The notes: generated from the letters alone by a model not told the origin. A stretch of 64,000 nucleotides of DNA from CALLJL01 sp964627255 (GCA_964627255.1 CAZVIN010000088.1:10592-74591); one strand, 5' to 3'; shown: positions 17,101 through 25,567, counted from the first letter of the stretch. Translations and numbers: made by a program.

Positions 17101-18278
17101 GACCGTCTATCCTCTTCTAATCTTTCGATAATGCTAAGATATTTTTTTTCGATTACTTCCCAGGTATAATTTTTCAGGAAATACTCATGCCCATTGTTCC
17201 CCAGTATTTCACGCAGCTTATTATCAGCTAAAAGCAGACGAAGGGCCTCTCGGAATTCTTCATAATTCTCGTAAAATAGCCCGCCGTTGGCTCTTAAACA
17301 TTGTCCTTTTAAGACTTCGCAGCGTCCGTTAACCAAGACCGGCTTTTTCAAAGCCCAGGCCTCTAAGGTAACCATCGAAAGGCTTTCATAAAAGCTGGGC
17401 ATAAAAAGAAGGAGCGAATTTTCCAAAGCCGAAAACTTATCCTCTTCAGAGACAAACCCGAGATAAATAATGTCAGGATGAGACGGGATTTTTAACACCG
17501 TGCTCCCGATGAGTAACAACCGGAGGGGTAAATGGCTCTCAGCCTTGAAGCGAAGAAAATAATCGAAAAGCTGCCGGCACCCCTTGTTTTCATCGATGCG
17601 ACCAAGGTAAATGGCCAAGTCACTACTCAGGCCGCGCTTTTGGAGCCAATCCTTGGCAGAATAGGCCTCTGGTATTTTAATCCCTACCCCCACGACATCT
17701 CCGGGGATAGATTCGTTAGCGGCAACGGAGTGAATCATCCGCCTTTCTTCAACTGAGTTATAGATAAAAGCCCGAGGGAGACGAAATAAATCGCGGAAAA
17801 TCCGCAGGTAAACAACGGGGTCGTGCTCCGCTGTCGGCACCAGCAGACTCTTCTGAGGAACCGCTTTTATTCCCCAGTAGGAGTGATAATAGCGATAACT
17901 AAAAAAGATAAAATAATCATACCGGCTTTCATTCTCTTTGATATATTGAATCAACGAAGGAACCAAAGGCCCCTCTTCCTCCAACCAACGGAGCTCGTCT
18001 TCGATTGTATGTTCCCGCCCAAAAATATAATTCTGGATTCGACCAAAGCGCTCGGGGTGGCGGGGCCGGATGACTGGAAAGCGCCGTACTTTTATTCCGT
18101 TGATGACTTCTTCATCCTGGTGGTAATGATTTTTCCACGTAATATAGTCAAGAGCTTTCGTCGTCAGGACTTCAACCTCCCAGTATTTCTGCATATGCTC
18201 AGCTATCCACCGGCAGTGGAGCTCGGCGCCCCCGCTTATCTCCAGCCCATATCTCTGGACGACGAAAGCCACTTTCAT
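17097..18278 (-). CDS. GT4-family glycosyltransferase (type A, first copy)
   Basis: A 393-residue GT-B glycosyltransferase that mirrors 13788-14957: VVQRYGLEISGGAELHCR, then DYITWKNHYHQDEEVING, YDYFIFFSYRYYHSYWG, LVPTAEHDPVVYL, AIYLGRIDENKGCRQLFDYF and FMPSFYESLSMVTLEAWAL. The two type A genes bracket the two type B genes, giving the order A-B-B-A. It overlaps the coiled-coil gene upstream (ATGA) and the type B gene downstream. Likely cytoplasmic or membrane-peripheral, transferring a nucleotide-activated sugar to a lipid-linked glycan. Confidence 0.88.
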   Translation of the reverse strand: MKVAFVVQRYGLEISGGAELHCRWIAEHMQKYWEVEVLTTKALDYITWKNHYHQDEEVINGIKVRRFPVIRPRHPERFGRIQNYIFGREHTIEDELRWLEEEGPLVPSLIQYIKENESRYDYFIFFSYRYYHSYWGIKAVPQKSLLVPTAEHDPVVYLRIFRDLFRLPRAFIYNSVEERRMIHSVAANESIPGDVVGVGIKIPEAYSAKDWLQKRGLSSDLAIYLGRIDENKGCRQLFDYFLRFKAESHLPLRLLLIGSTVLKIPSHPDIIYLGFVSEEDKFSALENSLLLFMPSFYESLSMVTLEAWALKKPVLVNGRCEVLKGQCLRANGGLFYENYEEFREALRLLLADNKLREILGNNGHEYFLKNYTWEVIEKKYLSIIERLEEDRRS

Positions 18279-18931
18279 GAGACAATTTCCTTTTCCAGCC
18301 TTCTTTCCCGCTGCTCTAAATGACGCACGTCCTTTTCGAGCAAGCGGTGGTGTATCTTTAGCGTATCAGTTTCAATTTTCAACTTGCTTATTTCCACAAC
18401 CAGGTTATGAGACAGGGTATGGAGAAGCTTAGTGTATTCTTTCAACCGGTTAATATCCTCAAAAGCCAAGTTGAGGCGGTACTGCAAGGAATCATTGACG
18501 CCGTCAATTCTTTGATTCAGGACTTGATTGAGTTTAGTTAGCTCCTGCTCCAAAGTGGCCGAAAGATAATCCAGACGCATATTGGCATGGTGAAGCTTGA
18601 GGAGTGTTTCCCGGAGCTCCTGGTGAACCGGAAAAACCAAGAGCTTAATGAGAGGCGCTACCGGCCTCATAATTTTAAGCAGAATCTTCTTTACCTTGGC
18701 CTTCCGGCCAGAGCTCGGTTCCAATTCCCAAGGCGAACGCGGGGGAGGAGGAACAGTCTCCGGCTTCTCCCGGAACTGCTCCTCAGGCTCAGGTCGGGGT
18801 TGAGAAGCAATTTTTCGCCTTATCTGCTCCATTATCGAAGCAACATCGACGTGGTCATAATCAATAATAATATCTTGATTTGTTTCGCGGCCAATTGCCA
18901 GGCTTATTTCTTTATTCTCTTCTTTTCCCAC
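18275..18931 (-). CDS. Coiled-coil protein of the polysaccharide cluster
   Basis: A 218-residue protein with no enzymatic domain that I recognise. The N-terminal part contains YDHVDVASIMEQIRRKIA, resembling a short motif (acidic-V-IM-x2-IR) that I recall at the start of some methyltransferases and coiled-coil proteins of O-antigen clusters. A proline-rich spacer (about residues 50-75) follows, then a basic hydrophobic segment KKILLKIMRPVAPLIKLL that might lie on the membrane, and residues ~110-218 form heptad-rich coiled coil. The GTG start at 18931 has GGAGGGG nine bases upstream. Being first in a chain of ATGA-coupled glycosyltransferase genes, a scaffold or chain-length ruler is a reasonable but unproven guess. 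Confidence 0.7.
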   Translation of the reverse strand: MGKEENKEISLAIGRETNQDIIIDYDHVDVASIMEQIRRKIASQPRPEPEEQFREKPETVPPPPRSPWELEPSSGRKAKVKKILLKIMRPVAPLIKLLVFPVHQELRETLLKLHHANMRLDYLSATLEQELTKLNQVLNQRIDGVNDSLQYRLNLAFEDINRLKEYTKLLHTLSHNLVVEISKLKIETDTLKIHHRLLEKDVRHLEQRERRLEKEIVS

Positions 18932-18959
18932 CAGGCCCCTCCAACCTAAAAATTAATTA

Positions 18960-19169
18960 TTATTTAGGACGAAACAGATGGTCTTGGTAGACGCTTTGGA
19001 CATCTTGGATATCGGGCAAGGGCCGGAGTTTCATCGCCTCGATCTCCAGAACTTCCCGCTCGGTTAACAAGCCATTTTTCTTTTTATCTTCAATCCGCTG
19101 CTCGACCTCCTGCCATATTCTTTCCTGCTCGGCCTCAGTCAAACAGGCAATTTCGAAAAATTTACCCAT
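18960..19169 (-). CDS. Small hypothetical protein (69 aa)
   Basis: A short charged protein, mostly predicted helix (LTEAEQERIWQEVEQRIEDKK, then LLTEREVLEIEAMKLRPLPD), without membrane segment or cysteine pair. The start has GGAGG about seven bases upstream, and it fits neatly 23 bases after the sulfatase-like gene and 28 bases before the coiled-coil gene, which supports it being real. I do not recognise its family. It may be an accessory protein of the glycan operon. Confidence 0.65.
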   Translation of the reverse strand: MGKFFEIACLTEAEQERIWQEVEQRIEDKKKNGLLTEREVLEIEAMKLRPLPDIQDVQSVYQDHLFRPK

Positions 19170-19192
19170 TATTTTCCTCCGTCAGGAGATTC

Positions 19193-21184
19193 TTAATGAA
19201 TATAGCCTAAAGCTCGGAGCTTCTCCAGCTGTTCCTCAGAAAGCGGCACTTTCAACCGCAGTAATTTTTTAAACAAGCGGTATCGAGCCCGGGTTTGTTT
19301 CAAGCTCTCTCTGAGTTTGACGGCTTGACTTGAGCTGAGGTTCTTTGTTTCCTCGGCGTCCATCTCCAAGTTATAGACTTCAAGCGGTAGCCAATGAGAC
19401 GGTCCTGGCTGATATAAAGGCCGGAGCGAACCAGGCCACGGACGATTAATGATAACTTTCGTCTTTCCCTGGCTGGTAGCTACACTTATGGGCATTGAAT
19501 CAGGTTGGTTATCGCCGCACACCTCACCCGACAGCCAGCAGGTATCAGCCAGAAAAACCCGGTCAGAATTCTCCTTTCCCTCGAGGAAAGGATAAAGGCT
19601 TCGGCCATCCCATATTTTTGGCTTTGATCTTATCCCCAAAGCTTCGAGAATGGTTGGGGCCACGTCAGTCAAACGAACAATTGGCTTGAGCCTTTTCCCT
19701 TTAAATTTTCCCAAAGGAAATTTGATAATTAGTGGCACTCGAATCGATTCCTGGTAAAGATGGGCTCCATGGACCCAGGCTCCATGTTCATAAAATTCCT
19801 CGCCGTGGTCGCTGGTCAGGATGACAACGACGCGGTCATAAAGGCCTTTTTCCTGGAGCCAGTCAATTAGCTCGCCCACAAGAGCTTTGTCAGTATATTT
19901 AATTTCGGCATCGTAAAGGGAGACGATGTTCTCTCTTTCCTTTTCAGAAAGCGGCCGAAAAACCCCGCTCTTGCCTCCAAGATAACGCTCAATATTGAGC
20001 TCTTCAAAGTCAGCTCCTGGCGATAAGAAAGCTTGCCGATAGGCGGCGGGGGGGGCGTAGGGACTATGAATTTGATAAGTGTGAAGGAAAAGGAAGAAGT
20101 CTTTATCTTTATTGTCCTCGAGCCACCGCTTAGCAGCGCGGCAGACAAGCTCCGCAGAATTTTCATAATCCAACGACCCCTCGGCCTCGTTATAAAAATC
20201 GAAGCCGCGAGCAAAGCCATAAAGCGGACTGAGAAAGCCGCCGCCAGTAATCGCCCCACAGAAAAAACCATTCTGGCTCAAAACCTCGGCCAAAGTAAGG
20301 AGAGACGACGGCAGCTTGTCATCGGCCGCCTTAACTCCATGATGCGGCGGGTCCGTCGAAGTAAGTAAAGAGGCATGGGCCGGAAGCGTCCAGCTGGAGG
20401 CAGAAAGGGCTTGTTCAAAAAGGGCGGAATCAGCCCCTAAAGAATCAATGGCCGGGCTTGTAGGCCGGCCATAGCCATAACAACCCAAGTGGTCAGCCCT
20501 AAGGGTATCAAGAGAAATAAGAATAATCCCCGAAGGTTCTTTTTTCTGGCTGATAATGACGGGACTGTGCCAGAAAGCAAAGAAACCAGCCCCATCTTTT
20601 GTTTTTAGTGATAAACGAAACTTCCCGCCCTCAGGCGGTAAATCGACCTTATGCGAACTGAAACTAACAGTGCGGAAATCATTCTTCTCAGGCAGGGGCA
20701 CGAATTTCTGAAAGACCAAGCGATCATACTCTCCTTTCTGAAGCTCCACCAGAAATTCTACACCTTCTGACTGCAGAGGCTGTTTTTCTTCGTATTTCTC
20801 AAAGTTCTTATCCCTCACAAGGCCAATTCCAAACTCTAAATAGCTATCTGGAGAAAGGGTTATCTCTAAGGAATAACAACTTTCTGGCGGGGCATAAAGG
20901 ATGGTCAAAAATATCGGCCCGATATGGAGACGTCTCTTGAGTCCATAGGGATTAACTCCGCCTTCCTGGGTTTCGAGCAGGAGAGAATCTGCGGGATAAA
21001 ACTCCTTTTCTTCAGTCATCGTTCTTGCCTTGAACGGAGATAGCTCTATGTTATGTTCAGAAAGAAGCGGCAGCAGCTTGATGGTTCTTTTCTCCTCAAG
21101 AGGCGGCTTCTGACAAGAGATAACCCCGAAAAAAACAAAAAGAAAAACGATAATTAGCTCCTTTTTCCTTAGCAAAATAGTCAT
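19193..21184 (-). CDS. Sulfatase-fold (alkaline phosphatase superfamily) lipoprotein
   Basis: A 663-residue exported protein. The N-terminus has a hydrophobic segment ending GVISC, a lipobox, so it is probably a lipoprotein. A ~200-residue N-terminal region of unknown fold precedes the sulfatase domain, which starts IILISLDTLRADHLGCYG (metal-binding D-T-L-R-A-D-H) and includes VVILTSDHGEEFYEHGAW and HGAHLYQESIRVPLIIKFP. The nucleophile region reads WTLPAHASLL: the Cys/Ser-x-Pro-x-Arg formylglycine motif is absent and a Thr stands at the nucleophile position, as in phosphotransferases such as LtaS/EptA. It is therefore more likely a phospho- or phosphoglycerol-transferase or hydrolase than a true sulfatase. 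First gene of the glycan operon. Confidence 0.85.
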   Translation of the reverse strand: MTILLRKKELIIVFLFVFFGVISCQKPPLEEKRTIKLLPLLSEHNIELSPFKARTMTEEKEFYPADSLLLETQEGGVNPYGLKRRLHIGPIFLTILYAPPESCYSLEITLSPDSYLEFGIGLVRDKNFEKYEEKQPLQSEGVEFLVELQKGEYDRLVFQKFVPLPEKNDFRTVSFSSHKVDLPPEGGKFRLSLKTKDGAGFFAFWHSPVIISQKKEPSGIILISLDTLRADHLGCYGYGRPTSPAIDSLGADSALFEQALSASSWTLPAHASLLTSTDPPHHGVKAADDKLPSSLLTLAEVLSQNGFFCGAITGGGFLSPLYGFARGFDFYNEAEGSLDYENSAELVCRAAKRWLEDNKDKDFFLFLHTYQIHSPYAPPAAYRQAFLSPGADFEELNIERYLGGKSGVFRPLSEKERENIVSLYDAEIKYTDKALVGELIDWLQEKGLYDRVVVILTSDHGEEFYEHGAWVHGAHLYQESIRVPLIIKFPLGKFKGKRLKPIVRLTDVAPTILEALGIRSKPKIWDGRSLYPFLEGKENSDRVFLADTCWLSGEVCGDNQPDSMPISVATSQGKTKVIINRPWPGSLRPLYQPGPSHWLPLEVYNLEMDAEETKNLSSSQAVKLRESLKQTRARYRLFKKLLRLKVPLSEEQLEKLRALGYIH

Positions 21185-21280
21185 GCTATTCTTATAGACA
21201 AATTATCATATTAATCTATAGACCAAAAATTCTAACCTTTTCTTAATTGAGCCGCAAGCGACTCATTTTCCAGGGAAAAG

Positions 21281-21286
21281 ATTATA
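21281..21286 (-). promoter_or_regulatory. Candidate -10 hexamer for the glycan operon
   Basis: TATAAT on the minus strand, about 97 bases upstream of the sulfatase-like start, in an AT-rich divergent intergenic region. No convincing -35 is seen at 16-18 bases, so confidence is low. Confidence 0.28.
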
Positions 21287-21369
21287 GGCTTGGGGTTAAA
21301 ATAAAAACGGTTTTAAAACTCGGGTTGCTGATTGAAACTAAAATGGGCCTATGATAAAAACGAAATAAG

Positions 21370-21831
21370 ATGGATAAAAATACAGGCAAACAGAGGCTGC
21401 GCATCGGTATTATTGGCGGTAGCCGAGCTCAGCCTCACCATCTGGAATTGGCCTATCAAGTCGGATACTTAGTCGGGCAAAGAGGCGGCGTCATTATTTG
21501 TGGCGGGTTGGGCGGAGTGATGGAGGCGGCCGCCCGGGGCGCGAAAGATGCCGGAGGCTTTACAGTTGGCCTCCTTCCCGGCTCAGACTACCATGAAGCC
21601 AACCAATATATTGACCTGGCTATTGCTACGGGGATTGGTTATGCCCGCAATGCGCTGGTCGCCCTGAACTCGGACGTGCTCATTGCCGTCGGCGGTGAAT
21701 ACGGCACCTTGAGTGAAATTGCCTTCGGCCGGATTTATAATAAGAAGGTTATAACCCTTGACAGTTGGGATATTCCTGGAGTCATCCAGGCCAGAACAGC
21801 TGAGGAGGCTTGCCACTTAGCCGGGCTGTAA
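21370..21831 (+). CDS. TIGR00725-type SLOG-domain protein
   Basis: A 153-residue Rossmann-like protein of the LOG/DprA-related superfamily: IGIIGGSRA at the N-terminus, IICGGLGGVMEAAARGA with the GGxGG-x-M nucleotide-binding loop, and NALVALNSDVLIAVGGEYGTLSEI, the usual GG-x-GT signature. These proteins are thought to bind nucleotides or nucleotide-derived ligands; the biochemical role of this subfamily is not established. It lacks the PGGxGTxxE motif of cytokinin-activating LOG enzymes (reading VGGEYGTLSE). It is divergent from the glycan operon and three bases ahead of truA, so probably co-transcribed with it. Confidence 0.82.
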   Translation: MDKNTGKQRLRIGIIGGSRAQPHHLELAYQVGYLVGQRGGVIICGGLGGVMEAAARGAKDAGGFTVGLLPGSDYHEANQYIDLAIATGIGYARNALVALNSDVLIAVGGEYGTLSEIAFGRIYNKKVITLDSWDIPGVIQARTAEEACHLAGL

Positions 21832-21834
21832 ATC

Positions 21835-22611
21835 ATGCCGACTTACAAGCTTGTTCTCAGCTATGACGGGACCGATTTTCATGGCTGGCAACGCCAGGCC
21901 GCGCTGAGAACCGTCCAGGGAACTATCGAAGGGGCCCTGAATAAATTAACAGGGCAGACGATAAATATCGTTGGCGCGGGCCGGACCGACGCCGGGGTTC
22001 ACGCCCGCGGTCAAGTCGCCCATTTTAAGGCTCGGCTTTCGCTCCGGGACGACGACTTATTTCGGGCGCTTAATGCTCTTCTGCCATGGGATGTCCGCGT
22101 CGTCTCCCTTCGTCGGGTTCCGGCTCATTTCCATGCTCGTAAATTAGCTTTATCTAAGATTTATGAATATCGGATTCTAAATTCATGGCGGGTAAGTCCT
22201 TTCCTTTTTCGCTATGTCTTACCCTGGCCCTATCCTCTTAACATCGAAAAGATGAAAGAAGCCGCCAAGCAATTTATGGGAGACAATGATTTTAGCTCCT
22301 TTACCCCTGACCCAACATCCAACCCTATTAGACGGATCTATCGGACAGAATTAAACAAGAGAGGCTCGATGATAATTTATCGGGTAGAAGCGGACGGCTT
22401 CTTGCGCTATATGGTCCGGACAATCGTCGGCACTCTCCTTGAGGTCGGCCGGGGAAAACTCAGTTTATCCGAGGTCGCCAGCTTCCTGACTCCTCAAAAT
22501 GGCCAACGGGCGGGTCCGGTGGCCCCAGCCAAAGGATTGTGTCTTGTCCGGGTAATCTATGAGCTCAAATCAAGCCCCATGACGATGGCGTCCTCGGCGG
22601 GATTAGAATAA
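21835..22611 (+). CDS. truA: tRNA pseudouridine(38-40) synthase TruA
   Basis: TruA (258 aa) isomerises uridines 38-40 in the anticodon arm. The N-terminal LSYDGTDFHGWQRQ, the catalytic aspartate motif GAGRTDAGVHARGQVAHF and the C-terminal FLRYMVRTIVGTLLEVGRGK are all present. It starts three bases after the SLOG gene. The 3' end overlaps the convergent rimI gene by 55 bases; the last ~17 residues (after RVIYELKSS) are probably a non-conserved tail encoded opposite rimI. Confidence 0.95.
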   Translation: MPTYKLVLSYDGTDFHGWQRQAALRTVQGTIEGALNKLTGQTINIVGAGRTDAGVHARGQVAHFKARLSLRDDDLFRALNALLPWDVRVVSLRRVPAHFHARKLALSKIYEYRILNSWRVSPFLFRYVLPWPYPLNIEKMKEAAKQFMGDNDFSSFTPDPTSNPIRRIYRTELNKRGSMIIYRVEADGFLRYMVRTIVGTLLEVGRGKLSLSEVASFLTPQNGQRAGPVAPAKGLCLVRVIYELKSSPMTMASSAGLE

Positions 22612-22991
22612 TAGAAACGCCGCACACCTAAGGACTGAAAACCAAGCTTGCGGTAAAGGGCCTGGGCGGCAAAATTAGATTGCCTTACTTCTAGGGAGAC
22701 ATAGTTTGCCCCCTGTTGTTTAGCGCGAGCCAAAGCATGGCGAAGAAGAGTCTCGCCTAAACCCCGCCGCCGAAAATCGGGATGAATGGCGATGTTGTTC
22801 ACCTGGACTTCGTCACCAATTTGCCAGAAAATTATATAACCTACTACCTGATTATCTTCTGTTTGCACCATAACCAAAGGAAAGGAAAGGGAGCGATTTT
22901 GAATTTCGCCTCGAAAGGTGCTTTCGTGCCAGGGATTAGGGAAAGAAACTCTCTCGATGGCCAAGACCGCCGGCAAGTCCTTCTCTTCCAT
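22557..22991 (-). CDS. rimI: Ribosomal protein S18-alanine N-acetyltransferase (RimI-like GNAT)
   Basis: A 144-residue GNAT acetyltransferase: ERVSFPNPWHESTFRGEI near the start, the acetyl-CoA pyrophosphate loop HPDFRRRGLGETLLRHAL (about residue 80) and LEVRQSNFAAQALYRKLGF, all typical of RimI. It follows tsaB by eight bases, the common tsaB-rimI pairing. The residues just upstream of the chosen ATG read FIIRR in frame, which resembles the usual RimI start, so the true N-terminus may lie a few codons further upstream at a rare start codon. It is the last gene of the long operon from 32465 and overlaps truA tail to tail. Confidence 0.9.
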   Translation of the reverse strand: MEEKDLPAVLAIERVSFPNPWHESTFRGEIQNRSLSFPLVMVQTEDNQVVGYIIFWQIGDEVQVNNIAIHPDFRRRGLGETLLRHALARAKQQGANYVSLEVRQSNFAAQALYRKLGFQSLGVRRFYYSNPAEDAIVMGLDLSS

Positions 22992-22999
22992 GCGGCGGA

Positions 23000-23710
23000 T
23001 TATAAAGTTTTCTTTTCTTTCCCGACCGATAGTCGCTTCTCCTCAGCTTGCGAGGGCCGGTAATAAATTGGCTCAACCTCCTCCGCCTTGAGCCCTTTAC
23101 CTTGCTGTAAAAGATGCCAGCCAAGAATTCCCACTTCCGCGGCGAGAAAAAAGCTGCGGTTCGCCAAAAGAGCTCGGCCCCCGAAGACAGTTTGGATTTC
23201 TTTTTTATACGCTTCCACTCCGCTGCCGATAAAACAAATATTTCCTTTTCGGGGAAGAAGGGCTAAAAAATCATGGGGAAGATAAGCCCCTTCCGCAATT
23301 AGCTCTCTCCAATCGCCTCGGCTTACTCTATAAAGAGCGGCAAAAACTTCAGCCTTTTTGGCGTCAATCATGGCAGCAAGATGCTTTTCATTGTTTTCTC
23401 TTATTTTATAAGCCAGCGCCCGGAGAGCCGAAACAGACGCCACGGGCTTGCCCGAGGCTCTGGCCAGGGCTTTGACGGTGCTGAGCCCGACTCTGATTCC
23501 GGTAAAAGAGCCAGGCCCTGCGGCCACCGCAAAAGCTTCAATGTCTTTAATAGAAAGAGAAAATTGCTGGAGTAAGAAATCGACCTGGCGTAACAAGCGG
23601 ACAGAATGAGATGAAAGCCCCTCGACGCCAACTTCACCTAAAATTTGGTCAGCCGCGAGCAGCGCGACCGACCCGTAGATAGACGTGGTATCAAAGGCCA
23701 GGATTTTCAT
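23000..23710 (-). CDS. tsaB: tRNA threonylcarbamoyladenosine biosynthesis protein TsaB
   Basis: A 236-residue inactive-ASKHA-fold partner of TsaD/TsaE in t6A37 synthesis. LAFDTTSIYGSVAL at the N-terminus, VAAGPGSFTGIRVGLSTVKAL (about residues 62-82) and SVSALRALA are the standard TsaB signatures. The length is normal. Its start overlaps the stop of the small aconitase-type subunit gene by ATGA, so this housekeeping gene is translationally coupled to the carbon operon. tsaD and tsaE are not in the window. Confidence 0.94.
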   Translation of the reverse strand: MKILAFDTTSIYGSVALLAADQILGEVGVEGLSSHSVRLLRQVDFLLQQFSLSIKDIEAFAVAAGPGSFTGIRVGLSTVKALARASGKPVASVSALRALAYKIRENNEKHLAAMIDAKKAEVFAALYRVSRGDWRELIAEGAYLPHDFLALLPRKGNICFIGSGVEAYKKEIQTVFGGRALLANRSFFLAAEVGILGWHLLQQGKGLKAEEVEPIYYRPSQAEEKRLSVGKEKKTL

Positions 23711-24261
23711 TTGGCTCCAGGTTTAATTTCCCTTCGGCCAAAAGCAAAAAGATTGCCTGCCTGCCAGATCGCTTGCTGAACCTGACTCATAGGCTCGGTT
23801 AAAAATGATACTTTTTTAGTAACATTTTGAGCCTGGCCCATGACTGGGTCTACCTCGATTATATCTCCAATTGCCAGTTTCTCTTGGGCCAAAAGGTCAA
23901 TAATTTGAGGCGAACGGAGCACCACCAGCCCAGAGTTGATAGCGTTGCGGAAATAAATAGGAGAATAAGAAGGGGCGATAATAGCGCCAATTTTAAGAGC
24001 CAAGAAACAGTCAACCGCTTGTTGTCGCGAAGAGCCGGCTCCAAAATTGCGGCCAGCAATGATAATATCTCCTTCCTTAACCTTGGAGGGAAAATCCTCC
24101 CAGCCTTTTAAGTTCCCTAAGGCATACTGACCCATCTGGGCTATATCAGTAATATGAAGATAAGCGTTATGATAAATTTGGTCGGTATCAATGTCTTCAA
24201 TTAAGGCGCCCTTCTCATCTAAAAGAATCCACACCCTGCCTTTAATTCTTTCAGGTTTCAT
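23707..24261 (-). CDS. 3-isopropylmalate dehydratase-type (aconitase superfamily) small subunit, pair 1
   Basis: A 184-residue swivelling-domain subunit. IDTDQIYHNAYLHITDI contains the N/D-TDQI motif and the substrate loop, IAGRNFGAGSSRQQAVDCF is the conserved GRNFGxGSSR segment, and YFRNAINSGLVVL is also typical. The loop residues after the DTDQI helix read YLHI, not the YLVY/YLVM I associate with isopropylmalate isomerases nor the YLRT of homoaconitases, so the substrate is open. It starts immediately after the large-subunit stop. No leuA or leuB-like synthase is adjacent, which argues against a leucine role. Within this operon an aconitase-like or homoaconitase-like hydro-lyase is more plausible. 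Confidence 0.85.
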   Translation of the reverse strand: MKPERIKGRVWILLDEKGALIEDIDTDQIYHNAYLHITDIAQMGQYALGNLKGWEDFPSKVKEGDIIIAGRNFGAGSSRQQAVDCFLALKIGAIIAPSYSPIYFRNAINSGLVVLRSPQIIDLLAQEKLAIGDIIEVDPVMGQAQNVTKKVSFLTEPMSQVQQAIWQAGNLFAFGRREIKPGAK

Positions 24262-25512
24262 TTAGAGGTCCTCCGGGCCAGCCAGATAACCCAGAACACA
24301 GGAAGCGGCAACAACTTCTGGGCTGGCCAAAATTATTTCTCCTTTTCCCTGTTTGCCGGGAAAGTTGCGGTTGCCTGTGCTTACCTGTACTTCACCCCTG
24401 CCAGTTAACCCGGCGTGTCCCTCAGCACAGCCACCACAACCGGGGTTCATGAGGATTGCGCCGCTACGGAACAAAACTTCGATTATACCCTTTTCCAAAC
24501 ACTCTTCATAAACGCGACGGGTAGCCGGAACCACCTTTAGCCTTACACCCGCCTTTATTTTCCGGCCAGCCAAAATCTTCGCCGCCGCTTCTAAGTCTTC
24601 AGTCCGGCCGTTAGTACAGGAACCAATTAAGCCGGAGTCGATAGTTTTACCTTTGACTTCGGCCAAATCATGAACATCAGTCGGGGACGGCGGTAAAGCA
24701 ACCTGGGGGGTTAAGCCATCGATGTTGATCGTCAGCTCCTCGCAATAAACGGCGTCCTTGTCTGCCACATAACCGGCCCATGGCTCACCGGTATATTCTT
24801 CTATTTTTTGCTGAGCAGACGGGCTTACCTGGGGAATAAAAGCGATAATTCCCGCCATCTCCGTAATCATACTGCATAAGGTGATGCGGCCAGCTAAGGA
24901 CAAGGCTGCGACTGCCGGACCATAGATTTCGGCCACTCTTTCGGCCAAGACCTTTGTGCCCAATTGCCGCAAAAGAAATAAAGTTAGGTCCTTAGCTGTT
25001 GCCTGCGGGCTGATTTCTCCTTGAAGACTGAGACGAACCGTCTCTGGGACCTGAAACCAAGTGCGACCAGTTCGAAAGGCAAAAGTAATATCGACGTCGC
25101 CCATTCCTTGACCAAAACAGCCCACAGCTCCGAGAAGATTCATATGACTGTCTGTCCCTACACAGGTGGTATTAGCTTTAGCCAGTCCTTCCTCAATTAG
25201 CACGTGGGTTCCTATCCCCCACTCAACATCGTAGACTTTCACTCCGTGTTTAAGGGCAAATTGACGACAAATTTGTTGATTATCAGCATAGCGAAGCAGG
25301 CAAGAAGTGGTGCAAAGGTCAAAGGTAAAAAAAGTCCGGCGGTTATCGTTTAGGGGCTCGTCGCCGTATTCTCTTTCATAGTTTTTTACCACGTTGGGGC
25401 CGCCAAAATCTCGAGCCGTCCGCAGGTCAAGGCCCATCCAGACAATATTGCCAGGCTTTACTTCCTCTTCGGTATGGTTCTGGATTATTTTTTCGATTAT
25501 TGTCTGGCCCAT
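24262..25512 (-). CDS. 3-isopropylmalate dehydratase-type (aconitase superfamily) large subunit, pair 1
   Basis: A 416-residue [4Fe-4S] hydro-lyase large subunit of the short archaeal/bacterial IPMI-homoaconitase type. Cluster ligands are visible as the Cys of GLIGSCTNGRTEDLE and the CxxC of MNPGCGGCAEGHAG. CVGTDSHMNLLGAVGCFGQGMG is the conserved substrate and HD-type region. It isomerises a 2-hydroxy-dicarboxylate or tricarboxylate by dehydration and rehydration with its small subunit at 23707. A 176-base gap with a possible leader stem separates it from the upstream dehydrogenase gene, unusually large for this operon. It is only a moderate match in sequence to pair 2, so the two pairs are old paralogues. 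Confidence 0.87.
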   Translation of the reverse strand: MGQTIIEKIIQNHTEEEVKPGNIVWMGLDLRTARDFGGPNVVKNYEREYGDEPLNDNRRTFFTFDLCTTSCLLRYADNQQICRQFALKHGVKVYDVEWGIGTHVLIEEGLAKANTTCVGTDSHMNLLGAVGCFGQGMGDVDITFAFRTGRTWFQVPETVRLSLQGEISPQATAKDLTLFLLRQLGTKVLAERVAEIYGPAVAALSLAGRITLCSMITEMAGIIAFIPQVSPSAQQKIEEYTGEPWAGYVADKDAVYCEELTINIDGLTPQVALPPSPTDVHDLAEVKGKTIDSGLIGSCTNGRTEDLEAAAKILAGRKIKAGVRLKVVPATRRVYEECLEKGIIEVLFRSGAILMNPGCGGCAEGHAGLTGRGEVQVSTGNRNFPGKQGKGEIILASPEVVAASCVLGYLAGPEDL

Positions 25513-25524
25513 GAGCTGCCTCCT

Positions 25525-25567
25525 GGGGGTAAAAATTTGCCCTAACGATTAGCTTCTTCTGGCCCCC
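25525..25567 (-). promoter_or_regulatory. Possible leader stem covering the pair-1 large-subunit RBS
   Basis: On the minus strand UGGGGG and CCCCCA can pair across ~33 nt, with a small CUAA-UCG-UUAG hairpin inside. The 3' arm abuts the AGGAGG Shine-Dalgarno of the gene that starts at 25512. The stem sits in the only large gap (176 bases) of an otherwise tight operon. Function unproven. Confidence 0.25.

Noticed and set aside
22557..22611. Frameshift or assembly error at the truA/rimI overlap
   Set aside because: Both proteins keep their conserved cores; the overlap only involves non-conserved tails, as also at 45056-45109.
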